DNA from: an uncultured Clostridium sp. | Lineage (GTDB): Bacteria > Bacillota > Clostridia > TANB77 > CAG-508 | Reading direction: 5' to 3' | NCBI GenBank assembly: GCA_948467495.1 | Contig: CAOKEO010000014.1 | Span: 1-43,292, forward strand | DNA: 43,292 bases | Shown: piece by piece, positions 17,866 through 26,738 of the stretch | How positions within the stretch are numbered: the stretch's first letter is position 1 | How the letters are laid out: every line of letters begins with the position of its first letter | The notes under the pieces: model-generated | What the model was told of the DNA's origin: nothing | Database searches by the model: none | What the model saw: only the letters and a program-made list of their open reading frames with translations | Made by a program: the position numbers and the translations under genes

Positions 17866-18711
17866 TTAAAGGATTGTATTCATTCCAACTAATTTTGTAA
17901 TTTTTACTTTATCTTGTTCTACTTGTTTCATAATTTCTTGAAAAGGTTGTCTCTTATTCATTTGAGCCTCATATATTTCACATGGTTTATATTTCATATT
18001 TTTATCATAATCAAATTCCTCTCTTTGTTCAAAAGTAATATCATAATCATTAATACTAATTCCATCAAATCGTTTCTTAGTTATTTTCACATTTCCTCTA
18101 ATATTAATCATAATAGCTTTTTCAAAAATATGATATTGATTGATTAATTCTGTTGGAAAATCAACATTTAGAATTAGTTTTGATTGAGAAATCCCTTTTC
18201 TCTTATTATTGCCAACTGTTATCATGATACCATCTTGTTCTAATATTTGCTTTTCTATTTTTCTAAATTTTCCAATATGGTTGGTCACAATATTAACTCT
18301 TTTATATTCTTTTGCCATTGTTCTTATATTGGAAAGCATATTTTCAGTAAGATCATTGACTAAAATAGAAATTCCTGTTTCTTGCTTTTTCATTTCTTTT
18401 TTCTCTATAACATAGTCTAATATTTTACAAGACAACAGTTCAAATAGCCACTTTCCTTCTATTATTTCAAAACAATAGGTATGTAATAAATTGACATATT
18501 CTTCTTGTTTTTGTATGTTTTGACTTAAAACAATTTTTTTACTCATGGTTTGATCTAGTATCTTTTTTGTCTTTTTGGCTAGCTTTATTGCCTTTTGGCT
18601 AGTTATCTTTTCTTCGGTAATTGGCAAGATAATTTTATCTTCTCTTAATTGAATTTTATTAAATATTCTAAAAATGATATTGGGCTTGTCAGCTTCTTGA
18701 ATACAATACAA
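17866..18711 (-). CDS. Uncharacterised protein, possibly Rossmann-like
   Basis: About 281 residues, not recognised. The chain alternates predicted strands and helices: KIVLSQNIQ, ISILVNDLTENMLSNIRTMA, RVNIVTNHIGKFRKIEKQIL, GIMITVGNNKRKGISQSKLI, LNVDFPTELINQY, IMINIRGNV, which suggests an alpha/beta nucleotide-binding-like fold. No catalytic motif or signal peptide. It is the last gene of the rimP-truB operon, 63 bases after truB. Start: I prefer the TTG at 18709-18711, 8 bases from GGAGAG; the GTG at 18718-18720 is too close to that site. Confidence 0.7.
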   Translation of the reverse strand: MYCIQEADKPNIIFRIFNKIQLREDKIILPITEEKITSQKAIKLAKKTKKILDQTMSKKIVLSQNIQKQEEYVNLLHTYCFEIIEGKWLFELLSCKILDYVIEKKEMKKQETGISILVNDLTENMLSNIRTMAKEYKRVNIVTNHIGKFRKIEKQILEQDGIMITVGNNKRKGISQSKLILNVDFPTELINQYHIFEKAIMINIRGNVKITKKRFDGISINDYDITFEQREEFDYDKNMKYKPCEIYEAQMNKRQPFQEIMKQVEQDKVKITKLVGMNTIL

Positions 18712-18783
18712 AAAAATCACTCTCCTATACTTTATTCAAATATATGAAAGTGATTACCTTATTATAACTGATAAAAATAAATT

Positions 18784-19662
18784 CTATCTTTCTAGTATAA
18801 TATCTCTTTTCAATAATTGATTTTGAACGATTCCCATTCCAACAAATTTCCCATTATGATAAACTCGATAATTTCCGTCTTGTAGTTTTTGTGTCAACTT
18901 AACACCATTTAAAAACAATTCTAACTTTCTGTCCTCTAAATGGATGGCCAATTTTTCTTGAAAAAATTTTTCTAATGTAATAACATATTGTGCTATAAAA
19001 TGTTTATTTTCTCTATTTTCTTCTAACTTGTCCATGGATATAGCATCTGCTATTAAGAAATTTCCTACTTGAATTCGATTTAAACCAGACATATAACCAA
19101 CGGTTCCTAATTTCCTTGCGATATCTTCACATAAACTTCTAATATAGGTTCCTTTTGAACATGCCACTTGTAATTCAATTTGTTTTTGTTCTACCTCAAC
19201 TTTTTGTAATTGAATTTGATAAATTTCAATTTTTCTTGGTTGTATCTCTACTGTCTGACCCTTTCTTGCATATTCATACAATTTTTTTCCTTTTACCTTA
19301 ATGGCAGAATAAATAGGAGGGATTTGATCTTGTTGCCCCAAAAAACTGTGCAAAACTTCTTCTAATTTTTCCTTTTGGAAAACTTCTTGTGCTACTTGTT
19401 TTTCTTCTATTATAGTTCCTTCTTTATCTGCTGTGTCTGTTTTAACACCTAATGTTAATTGTACATTATATACTTTATCATGATTTATAAGATATTTTGA
19501 ACACAACGTTCCCTTTCCTATTAATAATGGCAACACGCCTGTTGCCATTGGATCTAATGTTCCTGTATGTCCTACTTTTTCATGAAATATTTTTTTTACT
19601 CTTTGTACGATATCATGTGAAGTACAACCTTGAGGTTTATTTATAATGATTATTCCATCCAT
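18784..19662 (-). CDS. truB: tRNA pseudouridine(55) synthase
   Basis: 292 residues. GIIIINKPQGCTSHDIV, then GHTGTLDPMATGVLPL with the catalytic Asp37, YSAIKVKGKKLYEYARKG and CSKGTYIRSL are the TruB signatures; the C-terminal PUA-like part follows. It isomerises U55 in the T-loop of tRNAs. It overlaps the end of the DHH phosphodiesterase gene by 13 bases, so the two are translated together. Confidence 0.96.
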   Translation of the reverse strand: MDGIIIINKPQGCTSHDIVQRVKKIFHEKVGHTGTLDPMATGVLPLLIGKGTLCSKYLINHDKVYNVQLTLGVKTDTADKEGTIIEEKQVAQEVFQKEKLEEVLHSFLGQQDQIPPIYSAIKVKGKKLYEYARKGQTVEIQPRKIEIYQIQLQKVEVEQKQIELQVACSKGTYIRSLCEDIARKLGTVGYMSGLNRIQVGNFLIADAISMDKLEENRENKHFIAQYVITLEKFFQEKLAIHLEDRKLELFLNGVKLTQKLQDGNYRVYHNGKFVGMGIVQNQLLKRDIILER

Positions 19663-20603
19663 TTTCTTATCTCTTTCATCAATTTCTCTTTTACTTCTTC
19701 AATCGTTCCTTTTATCAAAGCACCTGCTGCTCTTGCATGACCACCGCCACCAAATAATAGGCATATATCAGATACATTAATTCCATCTTCAGAACGTAAC
19801 GATACTTTATAAACATCTTCATTATCTTTTTGTCTAATAAAGATAGACACTTGTACTCCTTCAATATCTTTTCCAATATTGACTAATCCATCATGATCTC
19901 CTGGTTCTGCATTAACTTCTAATTCATCTTGAGAAGTCATATAAGTAAACGAAACTTTACCATCTTCTAATAATTCCATTCGATTCATAATTCTTTTCAT
20001 CAATTCAAAATTAGCTTTTGTTTTCGTTCCCATTGTTCTTTTATAAATATCTGGAATATCTACTCCTACGCGAATTAATTCAGCTGTATATTCAAAAGTA
20101 TCTGGTGTAATACCACTATAACGAAATCCACCTGTATCTGTTATCATTCCTGTCATAATACAAGTTCCTATTTCTTTTGTAATTTTTACACCAAAATATT
20201 CTGCCATACTAATTAATATTTCACAGCAAGCTGGTGATGCTGGATTAACATAGTTTAAATCACCATACATATTATTACTTCCATGATGGTCAATCACAAT
20301 TGTTTTATTAGCATTTTCAAAATATTCATTTTTAGCTAATCTTTTAAAATTACCACAATCTACTGAAATAGCTAAATCATATTTTTTGATTTCAGAATCC
20401 AGTTTAATTTCATTGGCTGATGGTAAAAAGCGAAACATTCTTGGATATTCTGGAATGATTACATCTGATTTTTTATTTAATTCTTCTAACATTAACTTCA
20501 TCGCTAAGCTACTACCCATAGCATCTCCATCTGGTGTTTCATGGGTTAAAATAGCTATGTTTTCTGCTTTTTTTATCTCTTCTAAAATTTCATCTAAAGT
20601 CAT
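19650..20603 (-). CDS. nrnA: DHH-family nanoRNase / pAp phosphatase
   Basis: 317 residues. Four metal motifs are visible: HETPDGDAMGSS (DxD at 25-27), SVDCGN, VIDHHGSN (DHH at 105-107) and the DHHA1-domain GGGGHARAAGA near residue 290. NrnA degrades short oligoribonucleotides and dephosphorylates 3'-phosphoadenosine 5'-phosphate. Its place between rbfA and truB is the standard Firmicute order. Confidence 0.93.
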   Translation of the reverse strand: MTLDEILEEIKKAENIAILTHETPDGDAMGSSLAMKLMLEELNKKSDVIIPEYPRMFRFLPSANEIKLDSEIKKYDLAISVDCGNFKRLAKNEYFENANKTIVIDHHGSNNMYGDLNYVNPASPACCEILISMAEYFGVKITKEIGTCIMTGMITDTGGFRYSGITPDTFEYTAELIRVGVDIPDIYKRTMGTKTKANFELMKRIMNRMELLEDGKVSFTYMTSQDELEVNAEPGDHDGLVNIGKDIEGVQVSIFIRQKDNEDVYKVSLRSEDGINVSDICLLFGGGGHARAAGALIKGTIEEVKEKLMKEIRKWME

Positions 20604-20649
20604 TTTCTTTCCTTCTTTCTAACAGACGTTCTCATTTTTATAACATTTA

Positions 20650-20693
20650 TAGTAACCATTCAGACGTTTTGTTTTTTGCCATAAAAGTTTCTA
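20650..20693 (+). repeat. 44-bp intergenic repeat, copy A
   Basis: Runs from TAGTAACCATTCAGAC to ATAAAAGTTTCTA, in the rbfA-nrnA gap. It matches 35217-35258 (same orientation) and the reverse complement of 35894-35940. The shared core is TTCAGAC...TTGTTTTTT...ATAAAA. Confidence 0.65.
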
Positions 20694-20698
20694 TATTT

Positions 20699-21061
20699 TT
20701 ATAAATCTTCCTTTTTAGGCATAATCTCCTTCAATATAGTATCTATCTTTGCCCCATATTCCAAAGAATCATCTAACTCAAAAACTAACTCTGGTGTATT
20801 TCTCAAATTTACTCTTTTCGCCAATTCACTTCTAATAAACCCTGACGACTTTTTCAGTCCAGCTAATGTGTCTTTTAAATTTTTTGCATTTAATATACTT
20901 ACATATACTTTGGCATATTTTAGGTCATTACTAACTTTTACTTTTGTCACACTAATCAAACCTGTTACATTTGGATTTTTTAACTCATAACCAACAATTT
21001 GACTCAGTTCTTTTCTATATTGTTCTTCAATGCGACCTAATCTTGCTTGGTTCTCTGGCAT
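20699..21061 (-). CDS. rbfA: Ribosome-binding factor A
   Basis: 120 residues, usual size. RLGRIEEQYRKELSQIVGYE at the start, VKVSNDLKYAKVYVSI in the middle and RVNLRNTPELVFELDDSLEYG near the end are the RbfA KH-fold landmarks. It assists maturation of the 30S subunit, near the 5' end of 16S rRNA. It follows infB as in most bacteria, with AAAGGAGAG before the ATG. Confidence 0.95.
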   Translation of the reverse strand: MPENQARLGRIEEQYRKELSQIVGYELKNPNVTGLISVTKVKVSNDLKYAKVYVSILNAKNLKDTLAGLKKSSGFIRSELAKRVNLRNTPELVFELDDSLEYGAKIDTILKEIMPKKEDL

Positions 21062-21136
21062 TTTATCTACTCTCCTTTTCTAAAAAACGTAGCAAAAGTA
21101 GTATATTACATAATGCTGTTTCTCATTCGTTTTAAC

Positions 21137-24013
21137 CTATCTTTTAATTTCTTCCATCACATATACTTCAATTGTATCGCCTTCTTTGATGTCATTGTAA
21201 TCCTCGATTTGCATACCACACTCAAATCCTTTGCCGACTTCTTTTACCTCGTCTTTAAATCTCTTCAAAGTTACTAAATGTCCATCATGAATAACCACAT
21301 TCTCACGAATCACTCTCACACCTGCATTTCTCTCTACTTTTCCATTTAAAACATAGCCACCTGCAATGGTTCCTACATTAGATATTCGGAAAGTTTGTCT
21401 TACTTCCACATTTCCAATCACTTTTTCTTCAAATTCTGGGTCTAGCATTCCCTTCATAGCAGCTTCTACATCTTCAATTGCTTGATAGATAATAGAATAT
21501 TGTTTTATTTCCACTTCATCTTTTTCTGCCATTTCTTTTGCCATATTATCTGGTCTTACGTTAAAGGCAATGATAATGGCATTTGACACTTTAGCAAGGG
21601 TAACATCTGATTGATTAACTGCTCCTGCTGCTGCATGAATCACTTTGACTCTAACTTCTTCATTGGCTAGTTTCTCTAAAGATTGTTTTACTGCTTCTAC
21701 CGAACCTTGTACATCTGCTTTTACAATTAAATTCAATACTTTTAGATTTCCTTCTTCCATTTGAGTAAATAAATTATCTAATGTTACTTTTGTTGTGCTA
21801 TTAATTGCTTTTTCTCTTTCTTGGCGTTTTCTTCTTTCAATTAGATGTTTTGCCATTTTTTCATTCTTAACCTCATAGAAGGTGTCTCCTGCTGATGGTA
21901 CTTCTGTTAGTCCCATAATTTCTACTGGTGTAGAAGGACCAGCTGCTTTTACATTCTTACCTTTGTCATCTTTCATAGCTCTGATTCTACCAATGGATGA
22001 ACCTACTACAATGGTGTCTCCCACATCTAAGGTTCCTCTTTGTACCAACATGGTTGCAATGGCACCTTTTGCCTTATCTAGTCTTGCTTCAATAACTGTT
22101 CCTTTGGATTGTTTATTTGGATTTGCTTTTAATTCTAAGACATCAGCTTCTAATAATACCATTTCTAATAATTGGTCAATATTTTCATTTTTCTTAGCAG
22201 AGATTGGCACAAAAATAGTATCTCCACCCCATTCTTCTGGTACTAACTCATAGGCCATTAATTCTTGTTTTACTTTGTCAATATTAGCATCTGGTAAATC
22301 CATTTTATTGACTGCTACAATGATTGGTATTTCCGCTGATTTAGCATGATTAATCGCTTCTATCGTTTGTGGTTTTACCCCATCATTAGCAGCCACGACT
22401 AAAATAGCAATATCGGTAATTTGAGCGCCTCTTGCTCTCATGGCTGTAAATGCTTCATGTCCTGGTGTATCTAAGAAAGTAATTTCTCTGTCTTTTACTT
22501 TTACTTTATACGCACCAATGGCTTGAGTAATACCTCCGGCTTCTCCTTCAATTACATTAGTTTTTCTTACTGCATCCAAAAGTGAAGTTTTTCCATGGTC
22601 TACGTGTCCCATAACAACAATAACTGGTGGTCTTGTCTCTAAATCTTCTGCTCTATCTTCTGAATCATCAAATAAGATATCTTCTTCTGTTACCGTTTCT
22701 TTTTTCGTAGCATTGATTCCAAATTCTTGTGCAATCAGATAAGCTGTATCAAAATCAACTTCATTGTTGATAGATGCCATAATTCCATAACCTAATAACT
22801 TTTTGATAACTTCTGCTGTTGTCTTTTTCATTTCAGCTGCAAAGTCTTTTACCGTAATTGTTTCTGGAATTTCAATATCTGTTAATTTGAATATTTTTTG
22901 TTTGGTTCTCTCTTCTTGATTTTTGTTATTTCTCTTCTTACCTCTTCTTCCACGCTCTGTTGTTAAATCATAATAATCTAACATACCTCCATCTTGGTCA
23001 TCAAACATATTGGATAAACGATTGGTTTGTTTTAGATTTTTTAGTTTGCCCTCATCAAAATCATTTCCGCCATTGTTTCTTCTTGTCTTTGATTTTTTAT
23101 TGGTTCTATTTTCATCAAATTTATTATTTCTTTGTTTATCTTGCCCTCTGTTGTATTCTCTTACACTTTCTTTCTCTCCTGTCTCTACTGCCATAATATT
23201 TTTGATGTTTTTCTCAATTCCTTTTTCATCTAATGGTCTTTTTCCATATCTTTCCCCATTATTCCTATTAGCATTAAATCTATTGTTACCATTATTATTG
23301 TTATTATTATAATTTCCTCTATTATCATTATGGTTTCTGTTAAAATTTTGATTCCTGAAATTATTATTTTGATGATTTGAATTTTGATTTCTATTTCTAT
23401 TATTATAGTTATTATTTCTATTTTCCCTATTTGCGTTAAATGGTTGTTTTTCTGTATTTCTCGTTTTAGCAGTTTGTTTTGTTTCTACTTTTATGGCTGG
23501 TTTCACTTCTTTCTCTTTTGGCTTTGCTGGAAGTGTTTCAACTTTTTCTTGTACTTCCTCTTTTGGTGGTTCTTCTTGTTTTGGTTCCTCTTTTTTAAGA
23601 CCAAATAATTCACTTACTGTCATTGGTTTATTTGGTTTGTTACGATAAACAATATTATAATCTTTGTTTTGTCTTCTTTCTACAAAACCCACATTACTTT
23701 TCTTTTCTTCTTTTTTCACCACTTCTTTTTTCTTTTCTGTTTCTTCTTGTGCTATAATAACTTCTCTTCTAATGATGACAGGTGCCTTTTCTTCTTTTTT
23801 TCCCTCTTTTTCCTTTTTCACGTTTTTGTCCTTTTCTTCCTTCTTCTTTCCTTCTTTTTTTATCAATGCACTTTCTATCTTTTTTGCTTCTTCTTCCTCT
23901 ACTCCACTCAAATGACTTTTTACATCTAACTTCAATTTGCTAGCCGCATCTAATATTTCTTTACTGGTTAAGCCTAATTTCTTTGCAATTTCATGTATCT
24001 TAATCTTACCCAA
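21137..24013 (-). CDS. infB: Translation initiation factor IF-2
   Basis: About 958 residues. The GTPase motifs are [14 protein letters not shown] (G1), [10 protein letters not shown] (G2), [10 protein letters not shown] (G3), NKMD (G4) and SAK (G5); domains II and IV follow, ending in [15 protein letters not shown]-2 brings fMet-tRNA to the 30S subunit. The N-terminal region is long, first Lys/Glu-rich, then a block of about 80 residues made mainly of Asn and Arg. I put the start at the TTG of 24011-24013 ([13 protein letters not shown], the usual IF-2 start) behind GGGGGTGA; the ATG five codons earlier lacks a ribosome site and lies deeper in ylxQ. Confidence 0.95.
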   Translation of the reverse strand: MGKIKIHEIAKKLGLTSKEILDAASKLKLDVKSHLSGVEEEEAKKIESALIKKEGKKKEEKDKNVKKEKEGKKEEKAPVIIRREVIIAQEETEKKKEVVKKEEKKSNVGFVERRQNKDYNIVYRNKPNKPMTVSELFGLKKEEPKQEEPPKEEVQEKVETLPAKPKEKEVKPAIKVETKQTAKTRNTEKQPFNANRENRNNNYNNRNRNQNSNHQNNNFRNQNFNRNHNDNRGNYNNNNNNGNNRFNANRNNGERYGKRPLDEKGIEKNIKNIMAVETGEKESVREYNRGQDKQRNNKFDENRTNKKSKTRRNNGGNDFDEGKLKNLKQTNRLSNMFDDQDGGMLDYYDLTTERGRRGKKRNNKNQEERTKQKIFKLTDIEIPETITVKDFAAEMKKTTAEVIKKLLGYGIMASINNEVDFDTAYLIAQEFGINATKKETVTEEDILFDDSEDRAEDLETRPPVIVVMGHVDHGKTSLLDAVRKTNVIEGEAGGITQAIGAYKVKVKDREITFLDTPGHEAFTAMRARGAQITDIAILVVAANDGVKPQTIEAINHAKSAEIPIIVAVNKMDLPDANIDKVKQELMAYELVPEEWGGDTIFVPISAKKNENIDQLLEMVLLEADVLELKANPNKQSKGTVIEARLDKAKGAIATMLVQRGTLDVGDTIVVGSSIGRIRAMKDDKGKNVKAAGPSTPVEIMGLTEVPSAGDTFYEVKNEKMAKHLIERRKRQEREKAINSTTKVTLDNLFTQMEEGNLKVLNLIVKADVQGSVEAVKQSLEKLANEEVRVKVIHAAAGAVNQSDVTLAKVSNAIIIAFNVRPDNMAKEMAEKDEVEIKQYSIIYQAIEDVEAAMKGMLDPEFEEKVIGNVEVRQTFRISNVGTIAGGYVLNGKVERNAGVRVIRENVVIHDGHLVTLKRFKDEVKEVGKGFECGMQIEDYNDIKEGDTIEVYVMEEIKR

Positions 24014-24326
24014 TAAGTTCACCCCCATTATTTATTTTTTGTATTTCACTTGCCAAATTACTATCTTCAATTCCAATGATTGCTTTATTGGATTTCCCAA
24101 TTGCTTTACTCAAAACTTCGATTTCTCCTTCTATTATAATTGGTATAGCATATTCCTGACCTATCTTTTTAAATTTGTCCTTGGTTCTATCTGATGCATC
24201 TTTTGCCACTATCATGATATGTACTTTCTTCTTTTTAATTTGTGTTTCTACACTATCTGCCCCAAAACAAACCTTTCTCGCTCTTGCTGCTAACCCCATT
24301 AAACCTAATATTTTATTATTTATCAA
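24006..24326 (-). CDS. ylxQ: L7Ae-family RNA-binding protein YlxQ
   Basis: 106 residues with the L7Ae/L30e pattern: [39 protein letters not shown] and [13 protein letters not shown]. Binds kinked RNA; its exact target in bacteria is unclear. It starts with a TTG (24324-24326) inside the end of ylxR behind AGAGGTG, and its 3' end overlaps infB, so three genes are tightly coupled. Confidence 0.9.
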   Translation of the reverse strand: MINNKILGLMGLAARARKVCFGADSVETQIKKKKVHIMIVAKDASDRTKDKFKKIGQEYAIPIIIEGEIEVLSKAIGKSNKAIIGIEDSNLASEIQKINNGGELIG

Positions 24327-24576
24327 GAATCACACCTCTTAAATTTTCATAAATTTCTTCTGCTATCTTACTATCTAATATTTTTTCTAATCTTTTGGAT
24401 TTAATAACTTTTTCTAAGCATTGTATATCATCACATATGTAAGCACCTCTACCTTCTTGTTTTCCCGTTCTATCAATACTTATTTCATTTTCTTTATTTT
24501 TTACAATTCGAATCAATTCTTTTTTATCCTTTTTGCTATTACATCCCATACAAGTTCTCTGTGGTTGATTTTTCAT
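24316..24576 (-). CDS. ylxR: YlxR family protein (DUF448)
   Basis: About 86 residues from the ATG at 24574-24576. RTCMGCNSKKDKKELIRIV and GRGAYICDDIQCLEKVIKSK are the two conserved blocks of the family, an RNA- or DNA-binding alpha/beta protein always found next to nusA. The longer frame to 24606 begins before the GGGGAGGAAA that serves as ribosome site for this ATG, so the shorter form is chosen. Confidence 0.9.
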   Translation of the reverse strand: MKNQPQRTCMGCNSKKDKKELIRIVKNKENEISIDRTGKQEGRGAYICDDIQCLEKVIKSKRLEKILDSKIAEEIYENLRGVILDK

Positions 24577-24611
24577 AACTTCATTTCCTCCCCATTTGCA
24601 AGACAATTGTT

Positions 24612-24709
24612 ATTTTGCTAAATCTGTAACTTGTTTTTACTTTGCATAAGTCATCTGTAATTAGTAAAATCTAAAACAGCTGACTTAACTCGAACAGCTT
24701 TAGCAAAAT
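24612..24709. repeat. Nested inverted repeat between nusA and ylxR
   Basis: ATTTTGCTAAATCTGT (24612-24627) pairs with AACAGCTTTAGCAAAAT (24693-24709), and inside it AAGTCATCTGT (24648-24658) pairs with AACAGCTGACTT (24675-24686). It resembles the nested-hairpin style of the 17641 element but not its sequence. It could attenuate or process the operon transcript after nusA. Confidence 0.6.
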
Positions 24710-24764
24710 GCCGATTATCTTCCAAACGTGTCCTTCCTTTTATTGTATGTTTCTATTATTTCGC

Positions 24765-25895
24765 TTATTCTTGGTTCTCTATTTGTGATTCCTCCATAAT
24801 TTCACTTTCTTGTTCCTTTTCTTGAGCATTTATTAACATCTCTCTAAATTGCGTTTCTGATTTTATATCAATTTTCCAATTAGTCAATCTAGCTGCTAGT
24901 CTTGCATTTTGCCCTGATTTTCCGATTGCCAATGACAATTGATCATCTGGAACAATTACTTGAGCAAATTTTTCTTCTTCTTTGATATCCACTGCCAATA
25001 TTTGAGCTGGAAGTAATGCTGATGCGATATAAATAGATGGTTCTTCATTCCATTCAATAACATCAATTTTTTCTCCATTTAATTCATTAATTACATTTTG
25101 AATTCTTACTCCCTTTTGTCCCACACAAGAACCAACCGGATCAATATTAGGATCTGGTGAGTGAACCGCTACTTTACTTCGATAGCCTGGGTCTCTAGAA
25201 ACACTTTTTATTTCAATAACCCCTTCATAAATTTCAGGTATTTCGAATTCTAATAATTTCCTTACAAAATCAGGATGGCTTCTTGATACAATAACTTGTG
25301 GTGCTCCTTTTGCCCCTTTTTCTACTTCTACTACATAACCTTTCACTTTATCATTCACATGATAATGTTCTGTTGGAATTTGTTCTTTTGATGGCATAAC
25401 ACCTTCTAATTTTCCTAAATCCATCACAACAATATTATGATCAGCCTTTTGTACCAATCCAGAAACAATCTCACCTTTTCGATCATTAAATTCTGTATAG
25501 ATAATTTCTCTTTCTGCTTCTCTTAATTTTTGAATGATGACCTGTTTGGCTGTCTGTGCAGCAATTCTTCCAAAATCTCTTGGAACAATTTCAATCTCTA
25601 CCATATCTCCTTCTTTGTAATCAGGATTTATTTTTTGTGCCTCTTTTATATTAATTTGTACTTCTTTATCATTTACCCTTTTCATTACCTTTTTCAAAGA
25701 ATATACGTGAGTTGCTCCTGTTTTTTGATCCATTTGTACTTTTACATTTTCCAATGAATCAAAATTTCTCTTATAGGCTGTTACTAGAGCTGTTTCAATG
25801 GATTCTAATAAATACTCTTTGTTAATCCCTTTTTCTTTTTCTAATTCCTCCAATGCTAAAATTAATTCTTTGTTATCAATTGCTTGTTGTTTCAT
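24765..25895 (-). CDS. nusA: Transcription termination/antitermination factor NusA
   Basis: 376 residues. NKELILALEELEKEKGINKE opens the RNA-polymerase-binding N-domain; then an S1 domain (GEIVSGLVQKADHNIVVMDL), KH1 (VAVHSPDPNIDPVGSCVGQKGVRIQNV) and KH2 (LSLAIGKSGQNARLAARLTNW). It controls pausing, termination and antitermination. There are no C-terminal acidic repeats, as usual in Firmicutes. The last residues are Glu/Gln-rich. Confidence 0.96.
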   Translation of the reverse strand: MKQQAIDNKELILALEELEKEKGINKEYLLESIETALVTAYKRNFDSLENVKVQMDQKTGATHVYSLKKVMKRVNDKEVQINIKEAQKINPDYKEGDMVEIEIVPRDFGRIAAQTAKQVIIQKLREAEREIIYTEFNDRKGEIVSGLVQKADHNIVVMDLGKLEGVMPSKEQIPTEHYHVNDKVKGYVVEVEKGAKGAPQVIVSRSHPDFVRKLLEFEIPEIYEGVIEIKSVSRDPGYRSKVAVHSPDPNIDPVGSCVGQKGVRIQNVINELNGEKIDVIEWNEEPSIYIASALLPAQILAVDIKEEEKFAQVIVPDDQLSLAIGKSGQNARLAARLTNWKIDIKSETQFREMLINAQEKEQESEIMEESQIENQE

Positions 25896-25930
25896 TTTTC
25901 ATCACATTCCTTTCCTTTGGTATAAATCTA

Positions 25931-25981
25931 GTTGGAAAAGAATTGGATATTTGGCTAGGCAAATGCCAATTATTTTTCAAC
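25931..25981. repeat. Imperfect 50-bp hairpin between rimP and nusA
   Basis: GTTGGAAAAGAATTGG pairs with CCAATTATTTTTCAAC, with an inner TTTGG/CAAA pairing and a short loop. It covers most of the rimP-nusA gap and would form in the operon mRNA. It could be an RNA-processing or attenuation site. Confidence 0.55.
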
Positions 25982-25989
25982 TTTCCCTT

Positions 25990-26448
25990 TTACCAATGAT
26001 AAATTGTTCTTATTTGTGCTATATTTTTACGCTCGATTTCAATGGTTTCTACATCCAATTCTACTATTATGGTTTCTTCTTTCAATTGTCGTAAAATTCC
26101 TTGATACTCCTTTTTACCATTGCTATCTTTTTTAAATAGCTTAATTCTTACTTCTTCCCCTAAATTTTGTTCGATATGCTTATCTTTTCTAAGAACTCTC
26201 TCAATTCCTGGTGAAGACACTTCTAAAAAATACGATTCTTTTATGTAATTTGCTTCATCTAATAAATCATTAATGGCATCATTAACCTTTTCGCAATCTT
26301 CCAAATCAATACCTTCTGGTTTATCAATAAATATTCGCAAAAAGTAATTTTTAGCCTCTTTTGCATATTCTACATCATATAGGTCATACCCTATTTTTTC
26401 AACGACTGGTTTGATTAGCATTTCCACTCTTTCTTCTATACTTGCCAA
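25990..26448 (-). CDS. rimP: Ribosome maturation factor RimP
   Basis: 152 residues from a TTG at 26446-26448, preceded by AAAGGAGGAAAAT. VEKIGYDLYDVEYAKEAKNYFLRIFID and ISSPGIERVLRK-like EVSSPGIERVLRKDKH are the RimP hallmarks. Needed for late 30S assembly. An open frame continues 28 codons upstream to an ATG at 26532, but that stretch crosses a REP-like palindrome and has no ribosome site, so it is not coding. First gene of the operon. Confidence 0.93.
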   Translation of the reverse strand: MASIEERVEMLIKPVVEKIGYDLYDVEYAKEAKNYFLRIFIDKPEGIDLEDCEKVNDAINDLLDEANYIKESYFLEVSSPGIERVLRKDKHIEQNLGEEVRIKLFKKDSNGKKEYQGILRQLKEETIIVELDVETIEIERKNIAQIRTIYHW

Positions 26449-26465
26449 ATTTTCCTCCTTTATTT

Positions 26466-26494
26466 TTTGCCAATGGGACAGTCCTTTTTGGCAA
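26466..26494. repeat. Solo REP-like palindrome in the rimP leader
   Basis: TTTTGCCAATGGGACAGTCC followed by TTTTTGGCAAT: the same roughly 30-bp palindrome that bounds the elements at 17641 and 28727, here without the inner hairpin. It lies just upstream of the rimP ribosome site. Confidence 0.65.
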
Positions 26495-26538
26495 TCTATT
26501 TTTCTAATAAGAGTAAATGAATTACTATTCATTTAGAT

Positions 26539-26603
26539 GTTGGAACTACAACAAACTAGTTTTACTAGTTCCAATAATTAAGAGTGGGATTGGTTCCCAC
26601 TCT
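26539..26603 (-). promoter_or_regulatory. Hairpins in the rimP operon leader
   Basis: Between the promoter and rimP the transcript would carry AGAGTGGGA/TCCCACTCT (26581-26603) and TTGGAACTA/TAGTTCCAA (26539-26573). Together with the REP-like palindrome this gives a structured leader of about 170 bases. A control of the operon by these structures is inference. Confidence 0.5.
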
Positions 26604-26628
26604 GTCTGTATTTTATGTTTCTGGTATT

Positions 26629-26657
26629 ATTATACCCATTTTTTGGTATAAATGCAA
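26629..26657 (-). promoter_or_regulatory. Sigma-A promoter of the rimP-nusA-infB operon
   Basis: Minus strand: TTGCAT (26652-26657), 17-base spacer, TATAAT (26629-26634). The -10 is perfect and the -35 matches 4 of 6. It is the only good promoter in the gap ahead of rimP. Confidence 0.8.
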
Positions 26658-26738
26658 GTCTTTTTTCATTTTTTTTTAACTTTTTCGTATTTATTCAGAG
26701 GTAACACATTTTAATTAAAAAGTTGATAGGTTGAATAG

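Noticed and set aside
23000..23930. Long plus-strand open frames opposite infB
   Set aside because: They are shadows of the Lys/Glu/Asn-rich coding strand, with Phe/Ser/Leu-rich products and no ribosome sites.
26449..26532. N-terminal extension of RimP
   Set aside because: The open frame crosses a palindrome and has no ribosome site, while AAAGGAGG precedes a TTG that gives a standard RimP start.
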